From Cryptomeria japonica (taxonomy: Eukaryota > Streptophyta > Pinopsida > Cupressales > Cupressaceae): a DNA stretch of 64,000 bases. The notes under the pieces are model-generated. The model was not told the DNA's origin. It did not search any database and was given only the letters and a program-made list of their open reading frames with translations. The stretch covers positions 908,059,009 through 908,123,008 of the forward strand of contig NC_081414.1 of assembly GCF_030272615.1 (NCBI RefSeq). Reading direction: 5' to 3'. Within the stretch, counting starts at the first letter, position 1. Every line of letters begins with the position of its first letter. Position numbers and translations under genes: made by a program. This document shows positions 22,865 to 34,521 of this stretch, one piece after another.

Positions 22865-23180
22865 GTCAAATTATTGGATTCTATTAATCCATCTGCATCT
22901 TTTCCCTGTAACTTCAGACTGGGACAGAATATCCTTAACTGTAGCATGTGGGACATAGGCAATGATATTTGCATTCCCCAGATATGGCCTAAAAGACTTG
23001 ACATCTTTAACTAGAGCACAAGCTTGTTTTTCCATGGTCTCATATTTCAATTATGCTGCCTGCAAAGACTTACTGTAGAAGGCTATGGGATGTTCATATC
23101 CCTCATTGTCCTTTTCTAACAATATTGCAGCTACTATATGATATGAAGCAAAGGAGAAAAGAGAAAAGGGCTTACTGTAA
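22865..23180 (-). pseudogene. T2 native RNase H, first catalytic Asp replaced
   Basis: Following RT in the same frame, FSLFSFASYHIVAAILLE occupies the place of L-x-T-D-A-S-x-x-x-x-G-A-V-L in active enzymes, so the first Asp is Phe. PIAFYSKSLQAA precedes a stop at 23048-23050, then YETMEKQACALVK. The same Asp-to-Phe change is in T1, so it predates both copies. This fits loss of activity after gain of the second RNase H. Confidence 0.75.
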
Positions 23181-24265
23181 TCAGGAGATTTTAACACTGG
23201 TGCTTCCTGAATTGCCTTCTTAATTTCAGCAAAAACCTTTGAGGCCTCTTGATCCCAACAAAATTTGGTATCCTTCTTGAGCAACTCGACAATAGGCTTC
23301 ACTATCTCTACAAAGTTTGCAATGAATCTCCTAACAAAATTCACTTTGCCTAGAAAGGATTGAATACCTTTTACATTTCTAGGTTCGGACACCTTATTTA
23401 TTGCTTCAATTATTTTAGGGTCTATCCTTACCCCTTCCTTGGAAACAATGTGTCCCAATAGTTTTCCTTTAGTGACTCCAAAATGACATTTCTTGGGATT
23501 TAGTGACACACCAAATTCCAAAGCTTTATTGAACACCTTTTCCAAATGTCCACAATGATCGTCAGCTCTTTTGGAGAAATAGGTTAAATCATCTTGATAA
23601 ACCACCATGATGATATTAATGAATTCTTTGAAGGCTACATCCATGGCTCTCTGGAATGTAGCTCCAGCATTTTTCAATCCGAATGGCATTCTCACGTAGA
23701 CATATGTTCCCCATGGAGTAGTGAAGGCAATTTTAAACTGTTCAGATTCCTTCACTAACACTTGATTGTATCCTAAAAAACCATCCATCATGGATAAAAG
23801 GTCACATCCTGTCACTCTCTGTAGCATGGCTTCCATATTTGGGGAAGAGTAGTTATCTTTTAAAGAGGCAACATTTAAATTTCTGAAATCTACACACAAG
23901 CTAATGTCCCCATTTTTCTTTCATACTGGGACTAGATTAGAGACCCATGAAGAATGCCTTATTGGTTTGATAATCCCTCCCTCTCTCAATTTAGTCAACT
24001 CTTGCTGCATTTTAGTTTCTAATAGGGGATTGATGGGCCTTTGTTTCTGTCTAAAAGGCTTAGCATCTAGAAGCAGAGGAACTTCATGCTGAAAAAGATC
24101 TTGTCTATACGCCTTTAGGTCCTCATAAGACCAAGCAAAAACATGTTTATACTTTTCAATAAAATTAATTAAGTTAGTCCTAACATGAGGGGGTAATTTC
24201 TTTCTGATGTTTACTATCTTAGGTGATGATTCAGTCCCCGGGTTTACCTCCTCTAACTCTTCCAA
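23181..24265 (-). pseudogene. T2 reverse transcriptase
   Basis: Gypsy RT with EKYKHVFAWSYEDLKAYR, SSWVSNLVPV, then one stop at about 23920 (a TGA where Trp or Arg may have been). It continues CVDFRNLNVASLKDNY, MMDGFLGYNQVLVKE, MPFGLKNAGATFQRAMD, catalytic VVYQDDLTYFS at about 23605-23575, LNPKKCHFGV and thumb SFLGKVNFVRRFI. Apart from that stop it is open for over 350 codons, the best-preserved RT in the window. Confidence 0.9.
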
Positions 24266-25005
24266 CTTGGTGGTAGACTGCTAATGTAAGAGACTATCAT
24301 TATAACTGAACATGCTTTCTAGCTCTACCAGCCCTTTAGGTATTTCATTGGTTTCCAACTAGACTAAATCATTTCCAAACACTGTTTCTCTATTATCAAT
24401 TACCTCCACCAACGCATTACAATCAATCTTCTATCCATCATAATCATCAACACATTGGATGAACCTAAGAATGTCTTCATCATCAGCAAAAACTTGCCAA
24501 TTGTACACATTGTCAGGGATGGTAGGCCTAGATTTTATCTCCACAGTGGAAATACCAGTTAATGTTGCATCATCAATCTTCAAAGCAACATTGGCTAGGA
24601 AATCTACCATAATGTTCTCTGATCGCTCTATCCAATTAATAGAAAATGCACTGAAACGCTCAATAACATCCCAAACTGAATGCTTATATTTCTTTAATCT
24701 ATCATTCTTGGATGCATATTTGGCTCTCACCTGAGATACAACCAATTCTAAATCCCCTAACACTATCAACAGTTGGATCCCATGCTTCTTTGCAACTTCA
24801 AGCCCCAACAATAGAGCTTCATACTTTGCAGTGTTATTTGTGCATTGGAAGGCCAATAGGAATGAATACTTGAAAGTTATACCTGATGGGGATACAAAAA
24901 GAACCCCTGCTCCAGATCCTTCTTTAGATCAAGCTCTGTTAAAATACATCTACCATAAACCACACTATTGTGCTTCTAATTCGACCATGATGGGGTCAGT
25001 ATTCT
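24266..25005 (-). pseudogene. T2 archaeal-type RNase H upstream of RT
   Basis: The frame reads MYFNRA, a stop, SKEGSGAGVLFVSPSG, NNTAKYEALLLGLEVAKKHG, LIVLGDLELVVSQVRAKYASK, then INWIERSENIMVDFLANVAL. The first Asp (FDG in T1) is Asn here. The Glu, second Asp and final Asp are present. From 24856 to 24431 it is open. It lies between protease and RT. The frame differs by -1 from gag-protease upstream, as in T1. A linker with LDDLEEVN-like sequence (EELEEVNPGTESSPKI, 24265-24220) joins it to RT. Confidence 0.75.
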
Positions 25006-25488
25006 TCAATTGGGGTAAAATTGGTTGAAGTCTAAAGTTGTCAAGATGTACACCATACAATTGAGCATATTAGGGTCTACATTTTCAATTACCCTAGGAC
25101 CTCGTGGCTCTCTATACAATTTGACTTGATTTCCATTGATTGGAATGGTGGCATAGGATAAGTCTAGTTGAACATTTCCTCCTACTGCTGCTGCCCATTG
25201 CCTGGAAAGTAACATACCATAATGGGGTTTGGTATCAGTAACAATGACATCCATTTTATAAGTTGCCTCAAGGAATGCTGCTATCTTTACTTCAACATCT
25301 CTCATTGTACCTATCACAGGTACTTCCTTGTTATCCATGGCATAGCATTTCACATACACAGTGGTTACTAACAATCCTAATTCTTTCATAACACCATAAG
25401 GCATTACATTAGCAACAACTCCTAAATCTATCATGCAGTTTTTAATCAACCGGTTATTTACTAACAAAGTAACATAGAAAGGGTCTAC
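25006..25488 (-). pseudogene. T2 aspartic protease
   Basis: LLVNNRLIKNCMIDLGVVANVMP gives the active-site region with D-L-G in place of D-S-G. A TCA-to-TTA transition would explain it. The domain continues to YGMLLSRQWAAAVGGNVQLDLSYATIPI. It is in frame with the gag upstream, from which one stop at about 25489 separates it. It is open for 153 codons. Confidence 0.8.
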
Positions 25489-28155
25489 CTATGAAGGCTC
25501 TTGAGTGATAGTGGTTCCAACATAAACCTCTAGGGTTTGGAACTCTTGATCCTTTCCAATTCTAGCTGAACCAGTGGGTAAGATTGTGTCACTATCAGAT
25601 ATACTAGAAAATAAAGACAAGATTGCATCCCTATGCTCTTTAATCTTTAGTAATTCTACTAATGGAACAGTGACCTTCATTTGAGTAAGAGCTTGAGTCA
25701 TGTCAAATGTAGAACTATTGCTTGTTTCAGTATTAGCTCTAGCTCTTTCTGTCCTGAGCTGACTTGTCTTTTTCACTGTGGCAGCTCCTTGTATGTCACC
25801 AGTATCTGTACTCTTTGGTACACCTTTGACCTGTTCCTTCTTTTCTTGACCAATCTTAGGAACAGTAGTAGCACTACCTGCTGCCCCCTTTTGGGTGATC
25901 TCTTTTATGAACATGGAACCAGGTTCACTCTGATCAGTGTCCTTCTTGGTGCTTCTCAAGTTATAGTTGTGTTTTGCTTTGGCAATGGCGGCTTTAGTGA
26001 GATTTTTGACTTCTTCCTCACTGGGCCTTCTAAGATGAACCTCTTCATCCTCAATTGTTACCACATTCAATGTACGATGCCAATCTAAAGTTAGTTGTCC
26101 TTGAACAAACCTTTCATTATCTAATACATCACTGTATTCACTTTGTATTGACTCCTCATCACTTTCTATGATGATTTCAAACATATTGATGTCAGGCTCA
26201 GCTTCTTGTCTCATAGATTCTTCAAGAGCCTGAGCCACTGCACACTGATGAGGAGAATGTGGTCCATCACAAGCAATACACCAGGGAGTGTTTTCTATAT
26301 TATGGACAGTTTTCCCTTTCAAGGGATCTGGAGTGTCCTAATTTTGGGCAATTTTGGGCTTCTCATTTTTGGGTTTGCCATCCTTCCAGTTGGTATTATA
26401 TGGCATGTCATGCAATCTAGGGGGTCTATCTTGCCAGTTATAATGAGGCTTGTCATTTTTGTTTACCTTGGTAGTCAGATCCTTCATTGCAATAACCAAT
26501 TTCTCTATCTTATCATCCTCCTTAGCAACTTTATTAGGTTGTTGTTTTGTTTCCTGCCATAATCTACCATCTGTTCTTCTTCTTAACTTCCCGAATGCTT
26601 TTCTATTACTTTCTACATTTATGGAAACTCTAAAAGCATCTCTCAAGTTATGTGGATTCTTATCTCTCAGGATATAGGCCATCTTAGAATCAAATGCATT
26701 ATAATAAGTATTTAAACACATTTTATCATCTAATCTCATCACTTGATACAATCTGTCCATGGTCTTTTGGAATCTGGCATTGAAGTCAATGATGATTTCA
26801 TTATCAAACTTTTTGATATTATTGAATTCATTGAGCATGAATCTCACATTAGTCTTGTCACCATACTACTCTTGAAAACAATTTTTAAAATCCTCCCATG
26901 ACCCTATGCTATTGACTGGAAGACCTCTGTACCAATATCTTGCATCATCAACCAGGGATTGGATAAATAGTTTCATGATAACATTTTCATCCACTATCTC
27001 ATAATCATTTATTAGGTCCCCAAAAGATTTCAGATGTTCCTCAGCACTAATGGCATTGTTCCCAGCAAATTTATGGAGTCTTTCTTGTAACTCAGTAGGA
27101 ACATGATTGGGATATCTTGGGATCCCATCAAAGAACAATTGTCTATATTGTTCTAAATTGATTGGTCTCCTTTGAAAAGGGGTAATAACATTATTATTTC
27201 CCATCTTCATTCTAATATTTTGAATTGGAGACTGAGATATTTGGGTGTGATGACTATTCACAGGGATTTGACTCACTGATGCTACATTAGCAGGCACTGT
27301 AGGTTGAATCTTAACAGGGGGAAGAGAAATTTGTTGAGGATCAGGCTTATTAAGATCTTCTAATGGAAACATGATAGGGGGAGCCTTTAAATAACTAATT
27401 TTTCTTTTTACTTCCTGATTTACTGCTTCCAATTCAGCTTTCTCTAGCTCCATTTGGAGATCCTCCTTTTCTTTCCTCATTCTTTCCATTTCCCTCTCAT
27501 GTGCTGACAACCTATGAGAAACCTCCTCTATAGTTTTAGATTCAATTCCATCATCTACCCATTTCTATTTTCCTTTATCCAGATTTGTCCTAGGAAATTG
27601 TGAATCACTAAGTACATCCTTACTTGGCTGAACTACTGACCTATATGCTGGCTTAGCCTTGGGGATCAGGATTTCTCTAATCATAGGGCCTTCTTCATCA
27701 CTCTTTTCCTTTTCTTTGCCCAGTACCTCAAGATCAGACATTTGTCTAAGAAGCCTATCTCTCTCCATTAATTTAGCTTTAACTTCTTTCTCCCTATTTG
27801 CTTCCTTTTGGGCTCTTAGGGAAATTAAATGGTGAACTCTTCTATTCAAGTCTTCAATCTCTTAGGACACTTTATCTTCATCAGGGAAATTTTATTCAGA
27901 GTCTGATGCATTGACTTGGTCTATGTCAAACAAACTAATGTTTCCATCTATTGTTCTAGGCACAGAGTGTCTAATTACATTTGAACTGGTCCTATCTCTT
28001 GCAGAAACACTAACATGGGACAAATCTTGATTTAAAACAGGACCATTATCAACATTTCCAAACAATCCTGAATGAAAACATAATATATCATGTTCTGAAT
28101 CTCTGGAAGATGAATTAGACTTTGCATAAATGGGTCAACCGGGCATCTTACTAGT
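25489..28155 (-). pseudogene. T2 gag, 5' end cut by the X array
   Basis: One frame from about 28140 to 25489 with stops near 27892, 27860, 27563, 26864, 26336. N-terminal half is charged and coiled-coil-like (KEKEDLQMELEKAELEAVNQ). The capsid region 27150-26600 reads YRQLFFDGIPRYPNHVPTEL, HLKSFGDLIND, DARYWYRGLP, then FNARFQKTMDRLYQV. A zinc knuckle WCIACDGPHSPHQC (C-x2-C-x3-H-x4-C) lies at about 26281-26240. The linker before protease is charged. The left neighbour is protease in the same frame. At 28156 the sequence changes to the LTR of X1, so X1 inserted into T2 gag. The T2 5' LTR is not visible. Confidence 0.8.
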
Positions 28156-29451
28156 TGTAGATCAGGAAATTGAGGATTCATCAAAACAAATAACAATTAG
28201 GACAATCACAAAACCGAAAACTGCAATGAAAACAATCCTAATCTAATCAATGAAAACATGAAGACAAGATATTCAAAATGAAATCAAAGCAAACCAAATG
28301 CAGATATCTCCTTCATGTGGCTCCATTGTCCTTCTTTCACCTTCCAATTTGATGTTGTTCTCACCTACAAAGTGCATTTGCAAGTGGAAAGCAAGTTGTT
28401 GATGAAATTTGTAGCATAAGGTTACTCAAAAATGTGATTGATTGATTGACAAAGGAGCTCATCCAATTTATAGATAAATTGGAGAAAAGACAAGATTAGC
28501 ATGAAGAGATTTGAAAGGAAATTCAAATCAAGAATGGCAAAATTATGACAAGTGTATGACAAATTGCTATGCAAGGTGTTATGACAAATTATGACAATTT
28601 ATGACAAATTATGATAAATTGCTATGCAAGATGTATGACAAAAATTTGAAATAGAAATAGAAATTAGAAATTAGGAGAAATTAGAAAATTAGGTGAATTA
28701 ATTAATAATTTTTCATTCATTAATTAATTCACAAAAAGAGGGGGAATTAATTAGCCAATTAAATAAATATTTAATTGTGACAAGAAGACTTAGGATAAAT
28801 AAATAAATTATTTAACCTAGAGGGAAAATGACAATCAAGATTAAATGAATAAATCATAAAATCCTAGAAGATGAATTATAAATGCAAGGACAACAATTAG
28901 GTCTTGACAAAAGATAATTGATGTAGGGTCCATTTGATCATGATTCTGACTGACAAAGGACTAGTGTTGATAAATGATTGAGATTGGTTGACAAAAATCA
29001 ATGACAAATTGACCAAGATTGACAAGGAGATCAAATTGATAGGTGCCAATTGACGAGGAACAATGACTAATCGATCCAAATTGACATGATTGAAAAGGAC
29101 AAGGATCGATGACGAATCGATCACAAAATGAAAAGATTGACAAGTGGACAAAACCTTAGTTCTATCATCGATTAGGATTGACGATGTCTAAAATGATGAT
29201 AAATGAGCACAGACCATGATGCGATAGGATAAGATCAACCAAAATCATGATTGAAGATTGCTATCGACAAGACCTAATTTGAAAGCGATAAAAATGAGGA
29301 ATGCAGAAGAAGAACTCGATGCTCGCAAATGATAAAGACCAAGTGCACAACATAGAAGAAATGTCAATGCGATGCAAAAACCCTAAAATAAGGTAATGCA
29401 CAAATGTTAAAGTATGACTCCACAAGCGTTGACCATTTTTAGACGACTACA
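28156..29451 (-). repeat. X family LTR 1 (3' LTR of X1)
   Basis: On the plus strand it starts TGTAGATCAGG and ends GACTACA. The other copies end TCTACA, giving a TGTAGA/TCTACA pair. Length is 1296 bp. A polypurine tract lies just right of 29451. It is about 95% or more identical by eye to LTRs 2 and 3. The preceding 5 bases in T2 are CTAGT. A minus-strand TATA box is at 28463-28473. Confidence 0.85.
28463..28473 (-). promoter_or_regulatory. TATA box in X LTR 1
   Basis: The minus strand reads CTATAAATTGG, about 310 bp before the inner LTR edge. It is conserved at 36851-36861 and 39905-39915 in LTRs 2 and 3, which supports it as the element promoter. Confidence 0.55.
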
Positions 29452-29470
29452 TTTTGCCCCTCTTTGAGAC
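29452..29470 (-). promoter_or_regulatory. Polypurine tract of X1
   Basis: Minus strand TCAAAGAGGGGCAAAA lies directly before the LTR. The same motif follows LTR 2 (37820), LTR 3 (41060) and, slightly changed, the X4 LTR (54451). Confidence 0.75.
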
Positions 29471-31474
29471 AATGCGATTCTAAGCATTGTTTGAAAGAAC
29501 AATAATGAAAATGCACCAGACAATAACAATGACATATGCATGCCCCCTTGAGGAATTGGCTGGACGAAATCCAGAAAAGAGGCCAAGTGATCAATAAGAA
29601 TGATAGAAGATGATAGGTTCGAACGGACTGCCAAGACTGACAGAAGAAATGTTAGTAAGCAAAAATTAGATAGAGGACAGTTAGAGATGAAGGAAAACTT
29701 GCTTTCACAAATGCACATAAGTAGGTGAGAACCTTTATTTATTGTAGCAAAGTGGATGCAGAGCATCATGGCATTGAAGGCCAAAGCTAAAATGCAACCG
29801 CTTTTGCAAAAGACAGACACATCGCACGCAAAGAATGAGTGAAGCATCCTAGGGTGCATACATCAAGGGTCGAGGTATGTGCAGCATTCACAAAGTGAAC
29901 GTACTTATCACAAACACCCAATTATATAGTTGCCCCAGTTTGTGACAAACATTCCACAAACAACAAACACAACAAAAAATGGAAAGGGACCATGAACCAT
30001 CCCGGTCACTCTAAATCACTCAGTGACATCATTGAGCAACATAGGAACATTATCGAAGCGAAAGATAAACCAGCAAAAAGATAAGACACACAAATTCAAC
30101 CAAGTCAAACAAACAGTCTGATCGTCATTGTCAAAAGTGGAAAACAATAATGATCATGCTATATGGTTTCAGGGAATGCGGTACCCCGTCTAAGACAGGA
30201 CATAGTCTAGTTTTGAGTATACCACACCCTGTATAAGACCCATGATAATATTGACAAGGACCAATGGTAATGTTGATGCTATTTTGATTGATATGACAAC
30301 TATGATTAATTTGAATGTCTGGGTTGATTGAAAATTTCATCTATGAATGCATGATTTCAGTAAAGCGCAGTGTTGTAACATGATATCTGTTTGTTGTCTA
30401 CACAAATGTTTGATTGATTATCATTGAATGTATGCTCAGTGATCTGTCTATGCACAAAGGGGACCATTTATTGACAAAATGCAAAATGCCAAAGAAATTG
30501 TTTTTGGATTTTGATGTTTTTCACTTCGTAGGAATTTGAACTTTTTTTAATTTTTTTGTTCGTTTTTCAGGACTTTATTTGACTTTTTCAGGGTTTTTTT
30601 TAGGACATTATTTGATTTTTAGGGATTTTTTCAGGACATTTTTCGATGTTTTTGGATTATTTCAGGACATTTTTTGAATTTTTTTTTAATTATTATTTGA
30701 GGACATTTTTCAATTTTTATGATTTTGTCCCCAGTGTCTAGCAAGGCAAGGAATATGATAGGTGAATAAATAGGCTTGCTGAAATGTTGGTGGATAGAGG
30801 GAAGACAAAGGCCTTTTATCATGGAGACAATATGGATGCAATTTTCAAGGGCTATTGCGTGATAGGACAAGAGACTGGATATGACAATGTAAAGCAAGAA
30901 CATGGCATGAGGGACATGTCAAGAGGTTTTTGAAACTATGTTTAAATTTTGGCATCCTTATGTAAGATCAAGATCAAGGAATGAAAAAGAGTATATGGAT
31001 AGTGATAAGATATGGATAGGATAAGCAAGACCAAGAATGGATAAGGGACATGGACTGAAGGTCGAGGTAGGATACGAGATAGTGGCAGAAAGTTGCAATA
31101 AGCTAGGGAATATGGATGAAAGGTTATAATAATCAAATGGATAAATACCAAAAGCTATGATGGACTAAAAGCTTCAAACAAGATGCATGATGTTCATGAA
31201 GATCCTCAACCTTGTCAAGATCAAAGATGGAAAGAGGAAATGGACATAAGGGACAATAGGATAATTGAGGGTAATGACATGGTATGATAGGATAATGAAG
31301 GGCAATAGGATATGAAGGAGGAAACCTGCCCCCAAGTGTGGTGTGCAAGAAGTTCATAGATTATGCATGATGCCTATTTGCCAAGTTTTCATCACGGTAC
31401 TTGCCCAAGGCGCCTGTTTGCTAGGTTTTCACCAGTGGACGAATTATTTTTGCTTTACTTTTTTCTTTTGTCTT

Positions 31475-31505
<31 letters not shown>

Positions 31506-31676
31506 GACTTTTTCAATAGAAGATGGACACATGATAGGGGATGGAAGAAGGACTCAAACATCTTTTTGTTTGGATAGTAGCCTTTGAAAAAAAAATGGAC
31601 CATGACCTTTAAAAGTATGCTCAAAGATGTTGGTAAGATAAGGACATGGAAAAAGAGATGAAACTAAGGCAAGGAT
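29471..31676 (-). other. X1 3' noncoding region
   Basis: No supported gene; short open frames (such as one at 29407-29859 that crosses into the LTR) do not persist in X3. 29625-30500 is homologous to 45340-46140 of X3. The X3 segment carrying the PMD gene and solo LTR (about 41230-45340) is absent here. 30540-30720 holds T-rich repeats, and 31370-31445 holds the hairpin motif found after pol in X3 and X4. T-rich runs at 31441-31520 follow. Confidence 0.7.
30540..30720. repeat. T-rich tandem repeats in X1
   Basis: About five imperfect units of roughly 30 bp contain TTTTTCAGGACATT and GATTTTTAGGGA on the plus strand. The homologous array in X3 (46240-46440) has about seven. Confidence 0.7.
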
Positions 31677-34521
31677 TTATGCAAAGGATTGGATCAAAGG
31701 GATCGAAGGATGAAAAATATGCACTGGATAATGGATAGGGCATTGGAAGAATTGGGCTTCAGTGGACAAAGATGTTGGCAAGATCAACATTGGAACACAC
31801 CTTGACGGGTGGTGGATTGATGGAGGAAAAATGGATCTTAGATTGTGAGATTTGGATGGAGGAATAGCTTGGGATTTTGGGACATAAGGGCCCAAAATGG
31901 ATGAAGAAGGTGATGGAGGAACAAATTTGAGAGGGTTGGATGGAGGAATAGAAAATTTGGATGCCAAGTTGGATGTTTCTTTAGGCTTTTGTGCTTCAAG
32001 GAGCCGCTTAGGAATCCACATTGTTTTTTATTTTTCATGCTTTTGTGGTTCCTTGGAGTGCATTGCTTGCACAAGGGATTTAGGAACCCATATATATTTT
32101 GACTTTTGTTTTTGAGCAATGGGCCTTTGTGACCTTTTGGATTTTTCCTTTTCTTTTTGGATCATATTTTTCTTTGCTTTGACATGTTGATTAAATTGGA
32201 CATGTTGATCCTTGAATACATGTGGATTTCTAGACTTATGACTTTTATACTTGGCATCTAAATTGCTTGGAGGGGGAAAGGAATGCATGGATGGATAGGA
32301 ATGAAGTGGAGGTCTTTTGCATGGATGAAAGTTACTCAAATATGTGTTCCTTTGTTGACCTTGCATAGAGGACAAAGGGATATGTTTTGATTGTGATGGA
32401 GGGATACCAACATCTTGAGAGTGAGTTTTGTAGACATGACCCTTAAGATCTTATTTGATATGGAGGGGTTCTTTCTCATGAAGGTCTACTCCTTTGCCTT
32501 TATGAATATCTTGACTTGTAGGATACTCTTTTCTTTGGGAAAAAGACATGAGTCCATTATGATGTGGATATGGTATGAGAGAAATAATGAGATCTTGAAG
32601 TGGATCGGATTGCACCAAAGTGGAAGAACCCATTATGAATGTCAAGGGTTTATGAACATCTTGCACTGACACGTTAGAATCATGAGGGGGATTAGGATCA
32701 TGAGGGGGACTAGGATTGTGTAGTGGACATGGTTCAATGACAGGCTCTTCAAGAGATGGAATGGGAGAAATAATGGGATCATCAAAAGAAATGTGATCTT
32801 GGAGTGTATATGGAGCATTAAGACAAAGAGATGGAGGAACAAAAGGATCTTGTGGAGGATTTAAAGGAATAATTTGATCTTGACAAGGAGGAAGATCATT
32901 GGAATCCTCTTTAAAGTTTCTTTTCTCTGGACTTTTAATGGGATCATTGGAAAGGATGGAAGGGATATCTTGATCTTTCTTAGGAAGTGGAATGCCAATG
33001 GGATTTGAAAGGACATTTTTTTCATGAAATGGAAGGGGATCATTTGGGATTGGATGGACTGGGATATCTTGATCTTGCTCAGGGAATGGAGTGTCAATAG
33101 GACTTTGAATAGGATAGACAAGAATAGGGGAATCATCATGAGTGTCTGGGAACATGGGGTCCTGGTCAACAATTGGATGGGATGATAACGTTTCAGGATC
33201 TTGATCTTGATCTGTTTTAAGACATGTTTCTTCATGCTCTAAATTATCCTCTTGACATGGTGTTGAACTTTGGATATGCATGGAGGATTCTGACAAGGGC
33301 TCAATGTTTTGGGATGAAGGAAATGCACTTTGAACATTTGTGATGGATTCTGACAAGGAATCAATGCTTGAACATGAGGAAGAGGGACTTTGAATGGGGT
33401 CCTCTAAAATAGGTAATGGCAATAAAGTTCATGGTGGCATTGGGTCTTATATTTCTGAAACATGACAAGGATGTGCATCAGGAATTGGATTATCTTGGCA
33501 ATCACTTATGGATAGCCCTTGGATAATTTCATCCTTGGGTGTATTGTTTGATGAGGACAATATGGAAGGTTCTTGGGAAACTTCTAAAGGTGTAGGGATA
33601 GATGCCATTGGAGAGTCAATTTGTTTGTGGGGGGATGAGGCATTGCTAGACATAAGTGTATTATCTTGATCTTCCTCAAAGAACTCACTTGGTATTTTCG
33701 TTAACATCCTTGCAATAAGGCCACCTTTCTTTCGAGGTTTTGACATAGTTGTATCTGGAATTTGAACTTGTTTGGAAAGGACTTGGTTCTGGTCTGATGT
33801 CATGTTTTGATTTCGAACTAGATGTTGATCAAATTGGTTTGACATGTTCAAAATTTGGCTTGGTGTGTGCTGCAACCTTTGTTTTTGAATGTTTTGTTGG
33901 TTGTTGACATTGATATGTTGATTGAAGTTGTTGATATTCCACCATTGGTTGAACCATTTGTTGACATTGTATAGTTGGTTGGACATATTGTTGAAATTGG
34001 ACCATTGGTTGTGTTGGTTGTATATGTTGGACCATTGGTTGTGTCTATTGGATATGTTGTTGATTCGAGATTTGATTGAATGAAATTTGACCAAATGAAT
34101 TTTGATTTGGGACTTGATTGAAATTTGTGCTTGTTTTTTGAAATTGTTTTTTCATCTCTATTTGAGAGATGAGAGTTGGTATGTCTAATCATTTGATAAG
34201 AGCTTTTACATCAATTGGCTCAAAGTTTGGGTTTGGACCTTGAAATTTTTTAAATGTTTTGGACATTTGTGATCTATTCTTCTCAATGTTTTTCACTTTT
34301 TGTTCCAAGATCTCTTTTTCTCGAACTAGTTTTTCCTCTAGTTTTTGTATTTGGAGCCCTGTTTCATCATAAAAAGTTTGACCGATATTACCTTGTTGTT
34401 GGGTTGGATATAATTGTGATTGCCTTAGATTAAAATTTGATTGCATTGTCATTTGATACATCAAACTTTTTTGCATCATTGGTGCTTGGAACCTTTTTTC
34501 AATAGACATGTCACTACGCAA
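31677..34521 (-). pseudogene. X1 gag-like ORF, Gln/Asn-rich, no pol follows
   Basis: Starts at ATG 34521 with a Met/Gln-rich N-terminus, then a coiled-coil-like segment (QIQKLEEKLVREKEILEQKV). A Gln-rich region follows at about 34190-33830 (motifs like QPMVQ and VQP), then a basic motif MSKPRKKGGLIARMLTKIPS. After that comes a long Pro/Asp/Ser-rich region (33422-32451, DPIxSP repeats). The tail has two copies of a motif like K-Y/M-I-W-V/I-P-K-S/R-L. A frame change occurs near 33850, and stops lie near 34189, 33445, 32449 and 32026. I see no clear capsid or zinc-knuckle motif, so calling it gag rests on position after the leader. No protease, RT or integrase lies in X1, so X1 was probably non-autonomous. 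Confidence 0.5.

Noticed and set aside
28540-28640. Short ATGACAAATT repeats as a CRISPR-like array
   Set aside because: Irregular, AT-rich LTR sequence in a plant. No repeat-spacer pattern.
29407-29859. 150-codon minus-strand frame at the X1 3' end
   Set aside because: It crosses the polypurine tract into the LTR, and X3 keeps only fragments.
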